From assembly GCA_964618455.1 (NCBI GenBank), contig CAZUAQ010000001.1, positions 186,001 to 250,000 on the forward strand: DNA of 64,000 nt. Direction: 5' to 3'. The stretch is from CAZUAQ01 sp964618455. Its GTDB lineage: Bacteria > Planctomycetota > Phycisphaerae > UBA1845 > PWPN01. Made by a program: the position numbers and the translations under genes. The notes under the pieces were generated by a model. That model saw only the letters and a program-made list of their open reading frames with translations, had not been told where the DNA came from and did not search any database. Shown one piece after another: positions 62,380-64,000 of the stretch. Position 1 is the first letter of the stretch. The number at the start of each line of letters is the position of its first letter.

Positions 62380-64000
62380 GTGTTACAGCATTCGAGTAGG
62401 GCGACAGGCTCCGGGCAAATGAACGAAGTCGATCGAGCAATCAAGTTCGATCGGGAGATGGAATCTTGTCTGGCGATCAAATCGGGTCGGACGAAGGTTG
62501 CGGCCCGCATGGGAACTGTGGACCAGGCTGGGAACGTGGCACAAGGGGGAAGATCCAGGCAGGGATCACCAATATCCGCAGTGATGTGCGCAGACAGTCT
62601 GCCGCTATGTGTGTTCGGGCCTGGAGGCGCCTACCGATCGGCCGTTGGAGACGGGAATGAAACACCGGATGGGCCACAAGTTGGGCCGCAAGTCGGGCCG
62701 CGGGCTGGACGACCGGTAGGGCCGATCGCCGACGTTCAGCCCTCCGAGCCGCACGGCAATACCCTTGCAGATGGCCATCGGGCGATTCGCTCTCACGTGC
62801 AGGTCATGGCAGAGTCGGTACCGCGTGAAAGAGCACGGGCGTCGGAGCGCGTCCAATCGCACGATCTAGGCGTAAATGAACCGAGTCGGTCATGGCAGTC
62901 TTTGACTCGTCGCTCCTTATCGCGATTGTCCCCATGGCGTTTTTGGGAGAGATGGAACCTTGAACTTCATATCAGCAACCTCCTTGGGGGTATCCAGGCT
63001 TTCAGTCGTGTGATTGGAAGCCTGCCGGCCTTACTGATCGGGCATCCGATGGCTTCTGGGCAGACGCGTCCGGCTGATGACGAGATGCTGGATCGGTACG
63101 GGCTTTGGGGCGGAGGACCGTTCCATCGCGGCCGTTTCGTTCCGGCTTACATTCCTGTGATCGCGGACGTGAGTCGCCGTGCGCCTCTCCAGCAGAATCT
63201 GTTCGGTTGGCGCGCGCCTTCACCGGCCATGGCGGATCATTACGCGAGGTCCTCTGGAGTTGCGCTGGGATCTGAGCGTTCGCGGGCGTCCGGCATGGGA
63301 GAGAGGAAGGAAGGTCTACTCTGGGACGTGCCGGGAGCAGAAGATACTGGCGAGCATGTCCCCGTCAAAGCATGTACTTGTCCCGATGCTGACGTGCAAG
63401 GCAACCCTGGGGAGCAAGGTTTTCTGCAATCGAAATGCGAGGTTGGTCGATTGCTGGAAGCTTTTGATGATGCGGCTGCCCACTCTCGTGTCGGGGCGGC
63501 ATCGGATTCGGGTTCGTCGTGCCTCGTGTCCTCACACTCCGCGGAATCGTCGGGTCCGGTCGATCACACATCGCTGCCGCTGGTAGTGACGGATCCGCAA
63601 GGTCTGGCACCGCTTGTCCATGACCAACCGAAGGGCAGCGACCGCCGGGAGAACTCAATGAAGACGTGTAAGCGCAGCAGCACGATCGACAAGTCCAGTG
63701 CGAGCGAAACGAACCGTTCGATAAATTCAGTACGGACAATCCGGGGGCAGGGGCGTGGACCCGGCCTGATTGACCGGGGCCTGCAAGTGTGGCGTCGATG
63801 GTGGGGGGATATCGATAATCATTGCAATGGGGGTGAGCCGGGATATATCCGGCAGAGGGAGACAGGTGATGGCGAAATCGGCTCACGCAAGATTGACGCC
63901 CAAGCAGATGAACATCCTGCGCCTGATTCGGGATTACCGGATCAGCCATGGCTTTTCCCCGACGATGCAGGAGCTGGCCGACAAACTCGGCGTCAGCAAG
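62380..64000 (+). CDS. unassigned long open frame, runs off the window
   Basis: From a GTG at 62380, 5 bases after AAGGAGG, the frame stays open for 540 codons to the end of the window. The predicted protein is Ser/Arg/Gly-rich, with a QVGPQVGPRAG-like stretch, several Cys and Trp residues and no recognised domain; no stop occurs. By composition alone so long a stop-free run is very unlikely at this GC content. Against it: codon use is atypical for this genome (AGA, AGG, GGA, ATA and CTA occur), and the frame continues at least 44 codons into lexA in a different frame. The true end is not visible, so the coding status is uncertain. Confidence 0.4.
   Translation, partial: MLQHSSRATGSGQMNEVDRAIKFDREMESCLAIKSGRTKVAARMGTVDQAGNVAQGGRSRQGSPISAVMCADSLPLCVFGPGGAYRSAVGDGNETPDGPQVGPQVGPRAGRPVGPIADVQPSEPHGNTLADGHRAIRSHVQVMAESVPRERARASERVQSHDLGVNEPSRSWQSLTRRSLSRLSPWRFWERWNLELHISNLLGGIQAFSRVIGSLPALLIGHPMASGQTRPADDEMLDRYGLWGGGPFHRGRFVPAYIPVIADVSRRAPLQQNLFGWRAPSPAMADHYARSSGVALGSERSRASGMGERKEGLLWDVPGAEDTGEHVPVKACTCPDADVQGNPGEQGFLQSKCEVGRLLEAFDDAAAHSRVGAASDSGSSCLVSSHSAESSGPVDHTSLPLVVTDPQGLAPLVHDQPKGSDRRENSMKTCKRSSTIDKSSASETNRSINSVRTIRGQGRGPGLIDRGLQVWRRWWGDIDNHCNGGEPGYIRQRETGDGEIGSRKIDAQADEHPAPDSGLPDQPWLFPDDAGAGRQTRRQQ
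63869..64000 (+). CDS. lexA: LexA repressor, 5' part only
   Basis: The last 132 bases encode the first 44 residues of LexA: MAKSAHARLTPKQMNILRLI, then HGFSPTMQELADKLGVSK, the DNA-binding winged helix of the SOS repressor. The GAGGGAG-type ribosome binding site lies about 10 bases before the ATG. The protease domain is beyond the window. No LexA-box-like dyad was recognised immediately upstream. Confidence 0.9.
   Translation, partial: MAKSAHARLTPKQMNILRLIRDYRISHGFSPTMQELADKLGVSK

Noticed and set aside
62217..62399. Small plus-strand frame of about 60 codons ending across the start of the long unassigned frame
   Set aside because: No ribosome binding site and no recognisable sequence; kept only as a possible leader peptide.
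63365..63949. Minus-strand frame of 194 codons near the window end
   Set aside because: Pro/Ser/Arg/His-rich product with no domain, and it overlaps lexA and the opposite unassigned frame.
1..64000. CRISPR array, tRNA, rRNA or insertion sequence
   Set aside because: No direct-repeat/spacer pattern, cloverleaf, rRNA core or transposase sequence was recognised in reading the window; weak tRNA-like pieces could have been missed without a search tool.

Overview
The window looks like a chromosomal segment of a planctomycete, most likely in or near Phycisphaerae. This rests on GC-rich coding DNA with strong purine-rich ribosome binding sites, a DUF1559-type prepilin-like protein whose N-terminal signal (AFTLIELLVVVAIIALLIS) is typical of that group, CBM9-like, DUF5107/TPR and DUF5696-type proteins, and many sugar phosphate isomerase/epimerase-fold genes. 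No phylogenetic search was possible, so the taxon is an inference. No rRNA, tRNA, CRISPR array or transposase was recognised.

Layout. 1-2.5 kb: an isolated prepilin-like gene with its own terminator, then a promoter-to-terminator interval that could be a small RNA or a leader. 2.5-9.6 kb: an unusual three-headed UvrA, a coupled CBM9-like protein, and two zinc-ribbon membrane proteins. 9.6-27.1 kb: carbohydrate region with a methyltransferase, a GH106-like hydrolase, an isomerase/UbiA-prenyltransferase pair resembling part of the ebo cluster, a ribose-type sugar ABC operon whose binding protein appears circularly permuted, an HD-like protein, a second isomerase, a DUF5107/TPR lipoprotein and a DUF5696-like hydrolase.

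27.2-55.2 kb: a type II secretion/type IV pilus-like operon in the order gspF-G-H-I-J-K, PilM/PilN fusion, PilO-FN3 fusion, a 3737-residue N-domain protein, a 1724-residue secretin and a lipoprotein. No gspE, gspC or prepilin peptidase gene is present. The standout is the secretin: the inner N0 domain and about 35 N-type domains sit in one polypeptide, while about 15 more N-type domains and the outer-membrane pore sit in the next. Together they could form a very long periplasmic channel.

55.2-61.9 kb: a complete ISC iron-sulfur operon on the minus strand (iscR-S-U-A-hscB-A-fdx-iscX), in the same order as in gammaproteobacteria, behind a good sigma70-type promoter with a perfect dyad between its -35 and -10 boxes. 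61.9-64.0 kb: a promoter and a stop-free reading frame of at least 540 codons with atypical codon use, overlapping the 5' end of lexA, which is cut by the window edge.
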